NCBI GenBank assembly: GCA_017746715.1 | Contig: JAGHZQ010000016.1 | Location: 62,001-126,000, forward strand | Source: Cyanobacteria bacterium SBLK | GTDB taxonomy: Bacteria; Cyanobacteriota; Cyanobacteriia; Cyanobacteriales; Spirulinaceae | Direction: 5' to 3' | Length of the DNA stretch: 64,000 nt | Shown: positions 54,477-62,360 of the stretch, piece by piece | Layout: the number at the start of each line of letters is the position of its first letter | Position numbering within the stretch: the first letter of the stretch is position 1 | Translations under genes and position numbers: made by a program | Notes under the pieces: generated by a model | Told to the model about the DNA's origin: nothing | Seen by the model: the letters and a program-made list of their open reading frames with translations, nothing else | Database searches by the model: none

Positions 54477-55988
54477 GTGCCAGTCCAGACAAAATCAACC
54501 AAGTCCGCTCTCATCGTGATTGACGGCATCGGAGTCGCTTCAGCCACTGAAAGCAATGCCGTTACGCCAGAGACTCTGCCTTTTTTATTCCAAGTGATGG
54601 AAACTCACGGTTACGCCACCCTGAAAGCCGATGGTTTGGCGGTGGGTTTAGAAGAAGGTCAAGTCGGGAATTCGGAAGTCGGCCATCTGACCATTGGAGC
54701 GGGGAAAGTCGTCCCCTCTATGTTGCGGCGGATTAACGAAGCCTTTTTGGAGGGAACTTGGGCAGAACACCCGATTTGGCAATCATTAGCCGCTCAACCC
54801 TGTCGCGATCGCTCCTCCCTGCATGTTATCGGACTGCTCTCCGATGCGGGGGTTCACGGTCACTGGCGCACGATCGCTCAAGCCGCAAAAATTGCCGCCG
54901 AAGCAGGGGTACAAGAAATTCTCGTACATCCGGTTCTCGATGGCAATGACTCGGCGGCGGGTAGCGCTCCGGCACTTTTGCGAGAGTTACAGGCAGCGAT
55001 CGCATCTCATCCTCAAATCCGCTTGGGCTTGATAATGGGACGCAAGTGGTTTTGCGATCGCAGTGGCAAATTGGAATTAACGCAAACCTTTGTCGATGCC
55101 CTCTGCGGCGAAGCAACTCACCCCACGTTTACCCCAGAAGCATTAACGCAACATTTGGCGGAAGCCCCCTCAGAAGTCACTTTTCCGCCCCATCTCTACC
55201 CCGACGGACGGCTTTGCGAGGCTTGGGAACCCGTCTTGCACGCCAGCCATCGCGCCGATCGCGCCGTACAAGCAGGACAGCTCATCGGTAAAATTCGCCC
55301 GTTTTACTCCGTTATTCACTTGGAAGGGGCTTCGATTCCCGAACGGGTCTTTTTTGCCACCCATCCCCTCAATGCAGGGCTGGCCTTTACTTGCAAAGAA
55401 CACGGCATCAATCCCGATCGCATCGCCGAACAGTGCAAGTTCCCCCACGTCACCTATTTTGTCAACGGCTTTAATCCGGAATTGGGAGAGAATAGCACCT
55501 GCATTCCCTCGATTCCCGATGCCCAAATTCCCGAAAAACCGGAAATGTCCGTCGAAGCGATCGCCGATCGCATTGTAGGGGCAATGGAAAAAGGCGAGTG
55601 TTGCTCCATTGTTGCCAATCTGGCCAACTTGGATCAGGTGGGACATACCGGACGGGTTGACTTGGCGAAAAAAGCAGCACAATCTATTAATCGATCCTTA
55701 GAACGCATTGCCTCAGTAGCGGCGAGTCAGGGCTGGACATTGGTTTTGACCTCCGATCACGGCAACGCCGAACAAATGGCCGACGATCGCGGCAATCCCC
55801 TCGGCTCTCATACCTTTAATCCCGTCCCTTTCACCGTCCTGCCCGCCCCCGGCACGCGGGTGAATTGGCGAGCCAAACAAGGGGGCTTGGCTAACGTAGC
55901 AGCCACTTATTTAACGACCCTTGCCGTCCCTCCCGCTCCCCATATGGAAGCGAGTTTATTGCAATTGGAGGAGAGCTTTGAAAGCTGA
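54477..55988 (+). CDS. iPGM-like phosphomutase of a phosphonate operon; candidate alternative PEP mutase
   Basis: A 503-residue alkaline-phosphatase-superfamily protein with the cofactor-independent phosphoglycerate mutase fold; start GTG 54477. Retained: metal ligands Asp16, Asp386, His390, Asp427, His428, His445; phosphoserine nucleophile Ser66 (GNSEVGH); His127; Arg189/Arg195; Arg259/Arg262; Lys321. Changed: the DGRD motif reads DGND (Asn157 replaces the substrate-binding Arg), GRYYAMDRD reads GRKWFCDRS, and the SGGRE loop is GFNPE. Chemistry (Ser-bound phosphoryl returned to the same substrate) is thus likely, but not on phosphoglycerate. Its 3' end overlaps the phosphonopyruvate decarboxylase start by 11 bases. 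I infer it may convert PEP to phosphonopyruvate. Alternative: a divergent glycolytic enzyme captured by position. Confidence 0.75.
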   Translation: MPVQTKSTKSALIVIDGIGVASATESNAVTPETLPFLFQVMETHGYATLKADGLAVGLEEGQVGNSEVGHLTIGAGKVVPSMLRRINEAFLEGTWAEHPIWQSLAAQPCRDRSSLHVIGLLSDAGVHGHWRTIAQAAKIAAEAGVQEILVHPVLDGNDSAAGSAPALLRELQAAIASHPQIRLGLIMGRKWFCDRSGKLELTQTFVDALCGEATHPTFTPEALTQHLAEAPSEVTFPPHLYPDGRLCEAWEPVLHASHRADRAVQAGQLIGKIRPFYSVIHLEGASIPERVFFATHPLNAGLAFTCKEHGINPDRIAEQCKFPHVTYFVNGFNPELGENSTCIPSIPDAQIPEKPEMSVEAIADRIVGAMEKGECCSIVANLANLDQVGHTGRVDLAKKAAQSINRSLERIASVAASQGWTLVLTSDHGNAEQMADDRGNPLGSHTFNPVPFTVLPAPGTRVNWRAKQGGLANVAATYLTTLAVPPAPHMEASLLQLEESFES

Positions 55989-57132
55989 AGTTTTTGTGAC
56001 GGCGGCTCGCGATCGCGGGTTCGATTTTTACGTCGGAGTGCCCTGCTCGTTTTTAAAACCCCTCATCAACTACGTCATTAGCGATCCCCAAACCGCTTAT
56101 ATCGGGGCAACCAGCGAAGGAGAAGCGATCGCCATTGCTGCGGGGGCTTGGTTGGGAGGACGAAAAAGTACGGTTATCTGCCAAAATTCCGGTTTGGGCA
56201 ATACTGTCAACCCCCTCACTTCTCTTAACTATCCTTTTCGCATTCCTTTATTGTTCGTCACGACTTGGCGGGGACAGCCCGGATTGAAAGATGCCCCCCA
56301 ACACGAACTCATGGGGCAGATTACCGGGGAGCTTTTAAGTTTGATGAAAGTACAACACCAAATTTTCCCCAAAGAATCCGAAGCGGTTCAATCGGCTCTC
56401 GATGAAGCCGCAGCAATAATGGCAGAGCATTCGCTGCCCTTTGGTTTCATTCTGGAAAAAGGCACTCTGTCCTCGGAAACATTAACGCAAGCACCCCTCG
56501 CCCAATACCCACCGGGGAAGCCTGAAAAACGCTTGACGGGCAACCCGCCACCCCAACGCATTGAAGCCCTCAAAGCGATCGTGGATAGTATCCCCGATCG
56601 CGCCGCTCTCATTGCCACGACGGGAAAAACCGGACGAGAATTATTTACCCTCGGCGATCGCCCCCAACAGCTTTATGTGGTGGGTTCCATGGGGGGAGCC
56701 AGTGCCATTGCCCTCGGAGCGGCCTTACAGGTGAATATTCCCGTCGTGGCGATCGATGGCGATGGTGCTGCCTTGATGAAATTGGGGAATTTTGCCACTA
56801 TTGGATTTCAAGCTCCCGACAATCTCATTCACATTCTCCTCGATAACGGAGTTCACGATTCTACTGGGGGACAGGCTACGATGTCGCCTTGGGTAGACTT
56901 TGGGGCGATCGCGATCGCCTGCGGTTATCGCAGCGCCCGTTCTACCGACGATTTGGGGATCTTTGCGGAATTTGTAACCCTTGCCTTGCAACAACCCGGA
57001 CCCCATCTGATTCGCTTGCAAATTCAACCCGGCAGCATTGATAATTTGGGACGACCGACGATTTCCCCGGAGCAACTCGCCCGACGCTTCCGCACTTTCT
57101 TGACCCATTCAAAGGAGGAGGCAGCATCATGA
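55978..57132 (+). CDS. ppd: Phosphonopyruvate decarboxylase
   Basis: A 384-residue TPP enzyme that turns phosphonopyruvate into phosphonoacetaldehyde and CO2, the step that pulls C-P bond formation forward. I choose TTG 55978 because GGAGGAG sits 4 bases ahead and the protein then begins KAEVFVTAARDRGFDFYVGVPCSFLKPLINYV, the family start; a frame from 55921 is longer but unsupported. The catalytic/TPP Glu lies in GATSEGEAIAIAAGAW; TPP-Mg binding is GDGAALMKLG ... LLDNGVHDSTGGQ; GSMGGAS is also diagnostic. It overlaps the iPGM-like gene (11 bases) and phnW (4 bases), indicating translational coupling. Confidence 0.9.
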   Translation: MKAEVFVTAARDRGFDFYVGVPCSFLKPLINYVISDPQTAYIGATSEGEAIAIAAGAWLGGRKSTVICQNSGLGNTVNPLTSLNYPFRIPLLFVTTWRGQPGLKDAPQHELMGQITGELLSLMKVQHQIFPKESEAVQSALDEAAAIMAEHSLPFGFILEKGTLSSETLTQAPLAQYPPGKPEKRLTGNPPPQRIEALKAIVDSIPDRAALIATTGKTGRELFTLGDRPQQLYVVGSMGGASAIALGAALQVNIPVVAIDGDGAALMKLGNFATIGFQAPDNLIHILLDNGVHDSTGGQATMSPWVDFGAIAIACGYRSARSTDDLGIFAEFVTLALQQPGPHLIRLQIQPGSIDNLGRPTISPEQLARRFRTFLTHSKEEAAS

Positions 57133-58229
57133 ACGAAGCCTCGATCTTGCTCACTCCCGGACCCCTGACCACCAGCGATCGCACCCGTGCCGCCCTCGAT
57201 CGCGATTGGGGGTCGCGAGAGCGGAATTTTATGGAATTAACTCGCAATTTAAGAGAGCGCTTGCTGGCAATTGTAGAAGGGAATGACGAATATACCTGCA
57301 TTCCCCTGCAAGGAAGCGGGACTTTTGCCATGGAAGCCAGCCTCGGTTCCCTCATTCCCCCAGACGGAAAACTCCTCATCATTGTGAATGGCGTTTACGG
57401 TCGGCGCATGGGGAAAATGTGCGATCGCATCGGTCGCCCTTACCAACTTTATGAAACCCCAGAAAACGTTCCCCCCGATCCGGCGGCGATCGCCCAAATC
57501 TTAGCAGCAGAGGGAGAGATTACTCATGTTTCGATGGTTCATTGCGAAACCACAAGTGGTATGCTCAACCCCCTAGAAGCCGTTGCTAAAGTCGTGGCTG
57601 AAGCGGGTTGTCACCTGTTAGTGGATGCCATGAGTTCTTTTGGGATTATTCCCTTCTCCCTTGCCCAAATTCCCATTGCTGCCTTGATGGCCTCAGCGAA
57701 TAAGGGTTTAGAAGGCGTACCGGGTTTGGCATTTGTCATTTGTCGGCGATCGCTGCTGGTTGCCGGACAGGCTCACAGTCTCGCTTTAGATCTGCACGAC
57801 CAATGGGAAGTGTTAGAACGAACCGGCCAGTGGCGCTATACCCCTCCTACCCAAGTTCTTGCGGCCTTAATGGCTGCATTAGAACAATTGGATGAAGAAG
57901 GGGGCGTAAAGGCACGCTACGAGCGCTATCGACGCTTGTGCGAAATCCTGCGACAGGGGATGGAAGAATTGGGATTTGAACCCTTCTTGCCACCAGACTT
58001 ACAAGCTCCCGCTATTGTTACCTTTAAGCTCCTCGATAGCCCTGCCTTTAGTTTTGAAGAGTTTTATCGGTGCATGGGGGAGCGAGGATTCGTCATCTAT
58101 CCCGGTAAACTCACCGATCGCCCCAGTTTCCGGATCGGCTGCATGGGAGCGATCGCTCCGTCGGACATGCACGACGCGATCGCTGCTGCCGCAAGCGCCC
58201 TTGATGATATGGGCAATCCTCTCTCTTAA
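57129..58229 (+). CDS. phnW: 2-aminoethylphosphonate transaminase
   Basis: A 366-residue PLP enzyme of the aspartate-aminotransferase fold, alanine-glyoxylate/PhnW branch. Start LLTPGPLTTSDRTRAALDRDWGSRE is diagnostic; PLP contacts are QGSGTFAMEA and VDAMSSFG, and the Schiff-base Lys192 is in SANKGLEGVPG. In biosynthetic loci it aminates phosphonoacetaldehyde to 2-aminoethylphosphonate. ATG 57129 overlaps the decarboxylase stop by 4 bases, with AAAGGAGGAGG upstream. With no phosphonatase (PhnX) or phosphonate uptake genes nearby, biosynthesis is more likely than degradation. Confidence 0.88.
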   Translation: MNEASILLTPGPLTTSDRTRAALDRDWGSRERNFMELTRNLRERLLAIVEGNDEYTCIPLQGSGTFAMEASLGSLIPPDGKLLIIVNGVYGRRMGKMCDRIGRPYQLYETPENVPPDPAAIAQILAAEGEITHVSMVHCETTSGMLNPLEAVAKVVAEAGCHLLVDAMSSFGIIPFSLAQIPIAALMASANKGLEGVPGLAFVICRRSLLVAGQAHSLALDLHDQWEVLERTGQWRYTPPTQVLAALMAALEQLDEEGGVKARYERYRRLCEILRQGMEELGFEPFLPPDLQAPAIVTFKLLDSPAFSFEEFYRCMGERGFVIYPGKLTDRPSFRIGCMGAIAPSDMHDAIAAAASALDDMGNPLS

Positions 58230-58255
58230 CCCAGCAAAATCTTAAAGCAACAATC

Positions 58256-59065
58256 ATGAGCCATTCTCCAACCCACACAACCACCCCCGAAAAAGAGGCC
58301 AGTCGTTACTCAAAACGCAATATTCTCCGTTCCGAACGAATGTATGGTACGGGTTTCAACAGTAGCGGCGGCACGGAATCCATTGAATTTTTCTGTCAAG
58401 ATGTCCCCCTAGCACAAGGAATGTCCGTGCTGGATATTGGCTGCGGCTCTGGGGGAACGGCGTTTTACTTTGCAGAAAAATATAATGCTACCGTTGTCGG
58501 GATGGACTATGCCGCCGATGCGATCGCACTCAGTCAAGACCGCTTGCGGGAACAGTCCCATTTGCCCATTACCTTCGAACAGGGAGATATTCAAACGACA
58601 GACTTGGGACGCGATCGCTTTGACTTGATTTGGTGCCGGGATGTCTTTATTTACCTGCAAGACAAAAGCAAAGGCTGGCGCAATATCTATAATGCTTTGA
58701 AACCGGGAGGGTATTTTGTTTACTCGGATTTTTGTAAAGGGGACAGCAACCTCTCGCCAGAATTCAGAGAACATTTAGAAATGTGTAACTATCATGCCTG
58801 GACGATCGCGCAATCGTGCGATTTAATGCGAGAGATCGGCTTTGAAGTCGTCGACTCTAAAAATCTCTCCCTTTGGCTGGCCGAGAATTTCCAAGCCGAC
58901 TTGCACAAACTCGAACAAAACCGAGAGGCATTCCTGCAAGAATTCGGCGAAGAAGAATATCAACATTTAACCAGTCGTTGGCAAGTCAAAATTAGATACT
59001 GTCAGCAAGACGATCTCGTGCAAGGTCTCATCATTGCGACAAAACGTGAATTCGAGATAAGCTAA
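58256..59065 (+). CDS. Phosphoethanolamine N-methyltransferase-like SAM methyltransferase, copy 1
   Basis: A 269-residue class I SAM methyltransferase, 26 bases downstream of phnW. Motif I is VLDIGCGSGG (58-67), with GDIQ and FDLIWCRDVFIYL as motifs II/III. It resembles protozoan-type phosphoethanolamine methyltransferase: a Tyr near residue 18, YGTGFNSSGG before motif I, KPGGYFVYSDFC, and the C-terminal SRWQVKIRYCQQDDLVQG. The catalytic His of that enzyme (SRDAILHL) is Tyr here (CRDVFIYL). Because 2-aminoethylphosphonate differs from phosphoethanolamine only by P-C in place of P-O-C, N-methylation of aminoethylphosphonate is the natural inference. Confidence 0.75.
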   Translation: MSHSPTHTTTPEKEASRYSKRNILRSERMYGTGFNSSGGTESIEFFCQDVPLAQGMSVLDIGCGSGGTAFYFAEKYNATVVGMDYAADAIALSQDRLREQSHLPITFEQGDIQTTDLGRDRFDLIWCRDVFIYLQDKSKGWRNIYNALKPGGYFVYSDFCKGDSNLSPEFREHLEMCNYHAWTIAQSCDLMREIGFEVVDSKNLSLWLAENFQADLHKLEQNREAFLQEFGEEEYQHLTSRWQVKIRYCQQDDLVQGLIIATKREFEIS

Positions 59066-59233
59066 AACTTCGAATACTCAAACTTGAAGATATCTTAAAA
59101 ACGGACCTGCAACCCTATTAACGAAACAACAGAGGCGACAGTATGCAGGGGGTATGGGGGAGGCATCTCGTCCCCCAATGGCAGGGTGACCCCGCGTCGG
59201 CGAAAGACGCAAGGGAATGCGCCCTGTTGGGGT

Positions 59234-59253
59234 CTGGGGGGCTAGCCCCCCAG
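59234..59253. repeat. GC-rich palindrome in an intergenic element
   Basis: CTGGGGGGCT and AGCCCCCCAG meet without a loop in a strongly GC-rich block (about 59143-59280) unlike its AT-rich surroundings. Possibly a dispersed non-coding element. No transposase or flanking target duplication recognised. Confidence 0.5.
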
Positions 59254-59290
59254 CAAACTTCGGGTTTGCACCAGAAGCTCAATGATAACT

Positions 59291-59480
59291 CTAACCTTAG
59301 AAGCTCATCAAATAATGCTTGCTTAATCCGAACAATAAATACTCATTGGTTTAATTACCACTCTAACCTTAGAAGCTCATCAAATAATGCTTGCTTAATC
59401 CGAACAATAAATACTCATTGGTTTAATTACCACTCTAACCTTAGAAGCTCATCAAATAATGTTTGCTCAATCCGAACAAT
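59291..59480 (+). repeat. 72-base tandem repeat covering the second methyltransferase start region
   Basis: CTAACCTTAGAAGCTCATC begins at 59291, 59363 and 59435, giving a 72-base period and ~2.6 copies. Each upstream copy contains CAATAAATACTCAT, which corresponds to CAATGAATACTCAT at the true start: the start codon ATG is ATA in the repeats. The leader and first codons were thus duplicated twice and the upstream starts lost. Confidence 0.8.
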
Positions 59481-59487
59481 ATTAACA

Positions 59488-60279
59488 ATGAATACTCATC
59501 AAACGTCCCGCGATCGCGAAGCCCAACGCTTCTCCAAACGCAACATATTCCGCGCCGAACTCATTTACGGTCAAGGCTTTAATAGTCCAGGAGGAACCGC
59601 AGCAATTGATATGCTTTGTAAAGATGTCCCCAAATTTCCGGGAATGTCAATTTTAGATGTAGGTTGCGGCTCGGGGGGTGCGGCTTTTCATTTTGCCCGT
59701 AACTATGAGGCAAAAGTTGTCGGAGTTGACTGCGTTGCCGAAATGCTGACTTTATGTCGAGAACGCCATCAAGAACAGTCTCATTTACCCATAGAATTCC
59801 AACAGGGAGATATTCAAACCCTGCCCCTCGATGCGAATACCTTCGACTTGGTTTGGTCTCGGGATGTTTTTATGTATCTCGAAGATAATGAAAAGAGTTG
59901 GCGCAAGATCTACAATGTTTTAAAACCGGGGGGCTATTTCGTCTATGTCGATTTTTTCAAAGGCTATAGCGATATCTCGCAAAAATTTGTCGATTACATG
60001 AAAATCTGCAACTACTATTTGCAAAACTTGTACGAGTGCGATCGCTTGCTGAGAGAGTTGGGATATGAAGTTATGAGAACCGTTGATATTACGGCTTGGA
60101 TTGCCGATTTATATGGAGACAATTTGGTCGAACTCGCCCAAAACGAAGCCGAGTTCGTTCGAGAATACGGTCGATCGGACTACGACCATATCGTGAGTCG
60201 CTGGCATGGAAAAATTGAATACGGTCGTCAAAAAGATTTGCTACACGGTCTCGCGATCGCTCGCAAACCCAAGGAATAA
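59488..60279 (+). CDS. Phosphoethanolamine N-methyltransferase-like SAM methyltransferase, copy 2
   Basis: A 263-residue paralogue of the preceding methyltransferase, starting at ATG 59488 (MNTHQTSRDREAQRFSKRNI aligns with copy 1; the 115 codons upstream are repeat sequence). Motif I is ILDVGCGSGG (~55-64), GDIQTLPLDANTFDLVWSRDVFMYL contains the changed Tyr also seen in copy 1, and the C-terminus is SRWHGKIEYGRQKDLLHGLAIA. The aromatic near residue 15 is Phe where copy 1 has Tyr, so the two copies may divide the labour in successive methylations. Probable role: mono- to tri-methylation of 2-aminoethylphosphonate. Confidence 0.75.
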   Translation: MNTHQTSRDREAQRFSKRNIFRAELIYGQGFNSPGGTAAIDMLCKDVPKFPGMSILDVGCGSGGAAFHFARNYEAKVVGVDCVAEMLTLCRERHQEQSHLPIEFQQGDIQTLPLDANTFDLVWSRDVFMYLEDNEKSWRKIYNVLKPGGYFVYVDFFKGYSDISQKFVDYMKICNYYLQNLYECDRLLRELGYEVMRTVDITAWIADLYGDNLVELAQNEAEFVREYGRSDYDHIVSRWHGKIEYGRQKDLLHGLAIARKPKE

Positions 60280-60298
60280 AAATTGTCTTATTGTGGAA

Positions 60299-60366
60299 CA
60301 AGTATCACCTCGGCATACTTCGACATTGCTCAGTACAAGTCGCTCAGCGACCACCCTGCTTGTTCG
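60299..60366. repeat. Dispersed intergenic repeat (CTTCGAC/CTCAGCG type)
   Basis: The bases carry TACTTCGACATTGCTCAGTA and GTCGCTCAGCGACC modules, the latter palindromic, related to the CTTCGACAAGCTCAGCG module at 51263. It fills the gap between convergent genes. Confidence 0.45.
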
Positions 60367-60378
60367 AGAATTTTGTTA

Positions 60379-61329
60379 TTAGCTTTGAGCGATGCACAAA
60401 CATCCCAACGTAATCAAAATAGCCGCACCAATGCGAAGTCTCGGAGAAGGTTCCCGCAAAATTAACGTTCCGACAATGACCCCCAAAACAATACTAATTT
60501 GACGCAGTGAGGTTAAGTAACTAACATGGGCGCTAAACTGATAAGCCAACAACATAAACCAGTAAGACCCAAAAACAAAGAGACTGAAAAGAATTGCCGA
60601 TTTCCAATTCGCAAAGAAAGAAAATAGAGACGAGCGCAATGAGATGGGTTGTTCGCCTGAAGTCTGGTATACAGTTTGCAATTTATTGGGATCGTGCGGA
60701 CGTTCCTCCTCAATAAATTGCAGCATCAGCCACAAACAGGGAACGGTAAAGAAGGCTTGCAAGAGTTCGTAGCGAGCCGAGGAAGCCATGTGATGGGGTA
60801 GCAACACATCCACGGCAACCTTATCGATCGTGGTATAAGCCACTGTTGCGAGGACGATCGCCAAAACCCACACGGCTGACCAATTCCAGTAGTCCCGAAA
60901 AGATATCGCTTGCAATGATTGGAGGGGGGCGATCGCGCAGCCTGCCATCACCAGGGCAATACCCGACCAACCCAGTAAGGACGGTTCGTATCCGCGCAGA
61001 ACGTCAAATCCAGCCAAGAATAGCACGGGTAAGGCTCGACTGACCGGATAGACTATCGTAAAATTGCCGTGGCGGTATCCCATGGTCAAACCAAAATAAT
61101 AGGCCGCGTGAACGATACCCGAAATTAAGATCGCTCCCCACAGTAAAATCGAGAAGCGATCGCCGTGCCATTCTGCCACTAACTCGGAAACAAGCCCGGC
61201 AAAACCCGCAACGATGAGACAGCGCAAAAAGAGATTGCCGCTAACTTTTTGCTGGGAATGGGCCAGCAGATTCCACGTTGCATGGGTTGTTGCTGACAGA
61301 AAAACCAGAATAATCGCAGCTAACGGCAT
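60379..61329 (-). CDS. EamA-type (DMT) transporter next to the phosphonate operon
   Basis: A 316-residue membrane protein with about ten helices in two EamA repeats (GYRHGNFTIVYPVSRALPVLF and SAHVSYLTSLRQISIVLGVIVGTLILREP are the conserved hairpins). It is convergent with the methyltransferases. EamA-like membrane proteins have been noted as phosphonate-associated in other bacteria, so it may export or import the aminoethylphosphonate product. That is inference from location. A hydrophilic loop at ~200-235 is longer than usual. Confidence 0.8.
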   Translation of the reverse strand: MPLAAIILVFLSATTHATWNLLAHSQQKVSGNLFLRCLIVAGFAGLVSELVAEWHGDRFSILLWGAILISGIVHAAYYFGLTMGYRHGNFTIVYPVSRALPVLFLAGFDVLRGYEPSLLGWSGIALVMAGCAIAPLQSLQAISFRDYWNWSAVWVLAIVLATVAYTTIDKVAVDVLLPHHMASSARYELLQAFFTVPCLWLMLQFIEEERPHDPNKLQTVYQTSGEQPISLRSSLFSFFANWKSAILFSLFVFGSYWFMLLAYQFSAHVSYLTSLRQISIVLGVIVGTLILREPSPRLRIGAAILITLGCLCIAQS

Positions 61330-61369
61330 ACCAATCCAAGTTTTGTCAATTTAAAGATTGTCATGCACC

Positions 61370-61819
61370 CTACGGACAACAGACACCACCCGAAATTAAA
61401 TTCGTTTCCTGCGATTCGAGGGTTAGATTGCGATCGGGATGGGTATCTGCTACCAGCAAAGCAAAGATTTCCCACTCGTTGCCATCGGGATCCGTTATCC
61501 AAACTTTATCCTGAACGCCATAGCAGCAGGTGGTCTCGAGCTCCTCTCGCACATCCAAACCCATGCTTTTGAAGCGGGCGATCGCGTTGCGAACCTCTTC
61601 TTGAGTTTCTACTTGAATGCCCAAGTGAGATAGAGCGCCTCCGGGCTGATGTTCCGGGTTCAGTTCTAAACTCAAGTTCAGGGCTGGATTGTCCAGATCG
61701 AACTTGGCATAATCTCCCTTGTACTTAATCGGTGCTTGACCCAGCATTGTCTGATAAAACTCGACAGACTGCTGCAAATCTTTGACATTGAGAGCAACGT
61801 GGGTTTTAAATGTACTCAT
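61370..61819 (-). CDS. arsI: ArsI/CadI-type dioxygenase (C-As lyase family)
   Basis: A 149-residue vicinal-oxygen-chelate protein. The iron ligands are placed as in ArsI (His7, His65, Glu117), and the arsenic-binding pair Cys98-Cys99 lies in ETTCCYG. ArsI cleaves methyl groups from trivalent organoarsenicals such as methylarsenite. The C-terminus ends in GGVCCP, a further Cys pair. It overlaps arsR by 4 bases (61816-61819), so both are one operon. Annotation as cadmium-induced CadI is the alternative label for the same family. Confidence 0.88.
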   Translation of the reverse strand: MSTFKTHVALNVKDLQQSVEFYQTMLGQAPIKYKGDYAKFDLDNPALNLSLELNPEHQPGGALSHLGIQVETQEEVRNAIARFKSMGLDVREELETTCCYGVQDKVWITDPDGNEWEIFALLVADTHPDRNLTLESQETNLISGGVCCP

Positions 61820-62190
61820 TTCACGACCTCCTCGAGGTTATTTAAGAATAAAGTTTCAGGATCGGAATTTTCGGAACTTAAACTCAGATCGTCTATGCCT
61901 CGACAACAGTTTTCTGTTAAGTAATAGATCAAAGCATTCATTTGCTGATAGTGGGCACTATAGATGATATAACGCCCCTCTCGGCAAGCGCAAACTAATC
62001 TTGCTTGACTTAACTGCTGCAAGTGAAAAGAGAGCGTCGCCAGAGGAATATTCAAAGTTTTTGCGATTTTACCGGCTGGCATTCCCTCGGGTCCTTGCCG
62101 GACGAGTAAGCGAAAAATGGCAAGCCGAGACATTTGCGCTAGGGCGGCTAAAGCCCTTACGGCTTCTTCGCTTCCAAGTTTTGCGTCCAT
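61816..62190 (-). CDS. arsR: ArsR-family metalloregulator
   Basis: A 124-residue winged-helix repressor: LAQMSRLAIFRLLVRQGPEG, MPAGKIAKTLNIPLATLSFHLQQLSQARLVCACREGRYIIY with the recognition helix in ATLSFHLQQL. Cys are at VCAC and at ENCC near the C-terminus, suitable for As(III), although the classical ELCVCDL motif is absent, so it uses another Cys arrangement. It precedes arsI with a 4-base overlap. Two similar AT-rich dyads lie upstream (62264-62282 and 62343-62360) and could be its operators. Confidence 0.88.
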   Translation of the reverse strand: MDAKLGSEEAVRALAALAQMSRLAIFRLLVRQGPEGMPAGKIAKTLNIPLATLSFHLQQLSQARLVCACREGRYIIYSAHYQQMNALIYYLTENCCRGIDDLSLSSENSDPETLFLNNLEEVVK

Positions 62191-62263
62191 ATTTTTAGGC
62201 AGTTAACGTTGAATCGAGCAAGATTGCGATCGAGGCGTTTCGGTTTCTGATTGGTAATTCCAT

Positions 62264-62282
62264 ATTTCCAATAATATGAAAT
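62264..62282 (-). promoter_or_regulatory. Candidate ArsR operator, copy 1
   Basis: ATTTC-CAATAATAT-GAAAT is a dyad with 5-base arms, ~75 bases upstream of the arsR start. The core TTTCCAATAATAT recurs at 62343-62360, supporting a bound regulator. Confidence 0.4.
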
Positions 62283-62342
62283 TGTTAGACAAACGTCAAT
62301 TACAATCCCCAAAAAATTTAATTTCCGATTGTTAATTTTATG

Positions 62343-62360
62343 TTTCCAATAATATCGAAA
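62343..62360. promoter_or_regulatory. Candidate ArsR operator, copy 2
   Basis: TTTCCAATAATATCGAAA repeats the 62264 element with one extra base before the right arm. It lies farther from arsR, in the shared intergenic region with pstS. Confidence 0.35.

Larger units (their letters stand above)
59066..59487. other. Repeat-filled gap between the two methyltransferase genes
   Basis: These 422 bases hold a GC-rich element with a CTGGGGGG/CCCCCCAG palindrome (~59143-59280) and a 72-base tandem repeat (59291-59480). The frame of the second methyltransferase stays open back to 59143 because 72 is a multiple of three, but the translated repeats (NLRSSSNNACLIRTINTHWF) are not part of the enzyme fold. 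No other gene is seen. Confidence 0.65.

Noticed and set aside
59291..59480. A CRISPR array
   Set aside because: The units are contiguous 72-base direct repeats without unique spacers, and no cas genes are near.
59143..59487. N-terminal 115 codons of a long methyltransferase frame
   Set aside because: They translate a GC-rich element and 72-base tandem repeats; the start that aligns with the paralogue is ATG 59488.
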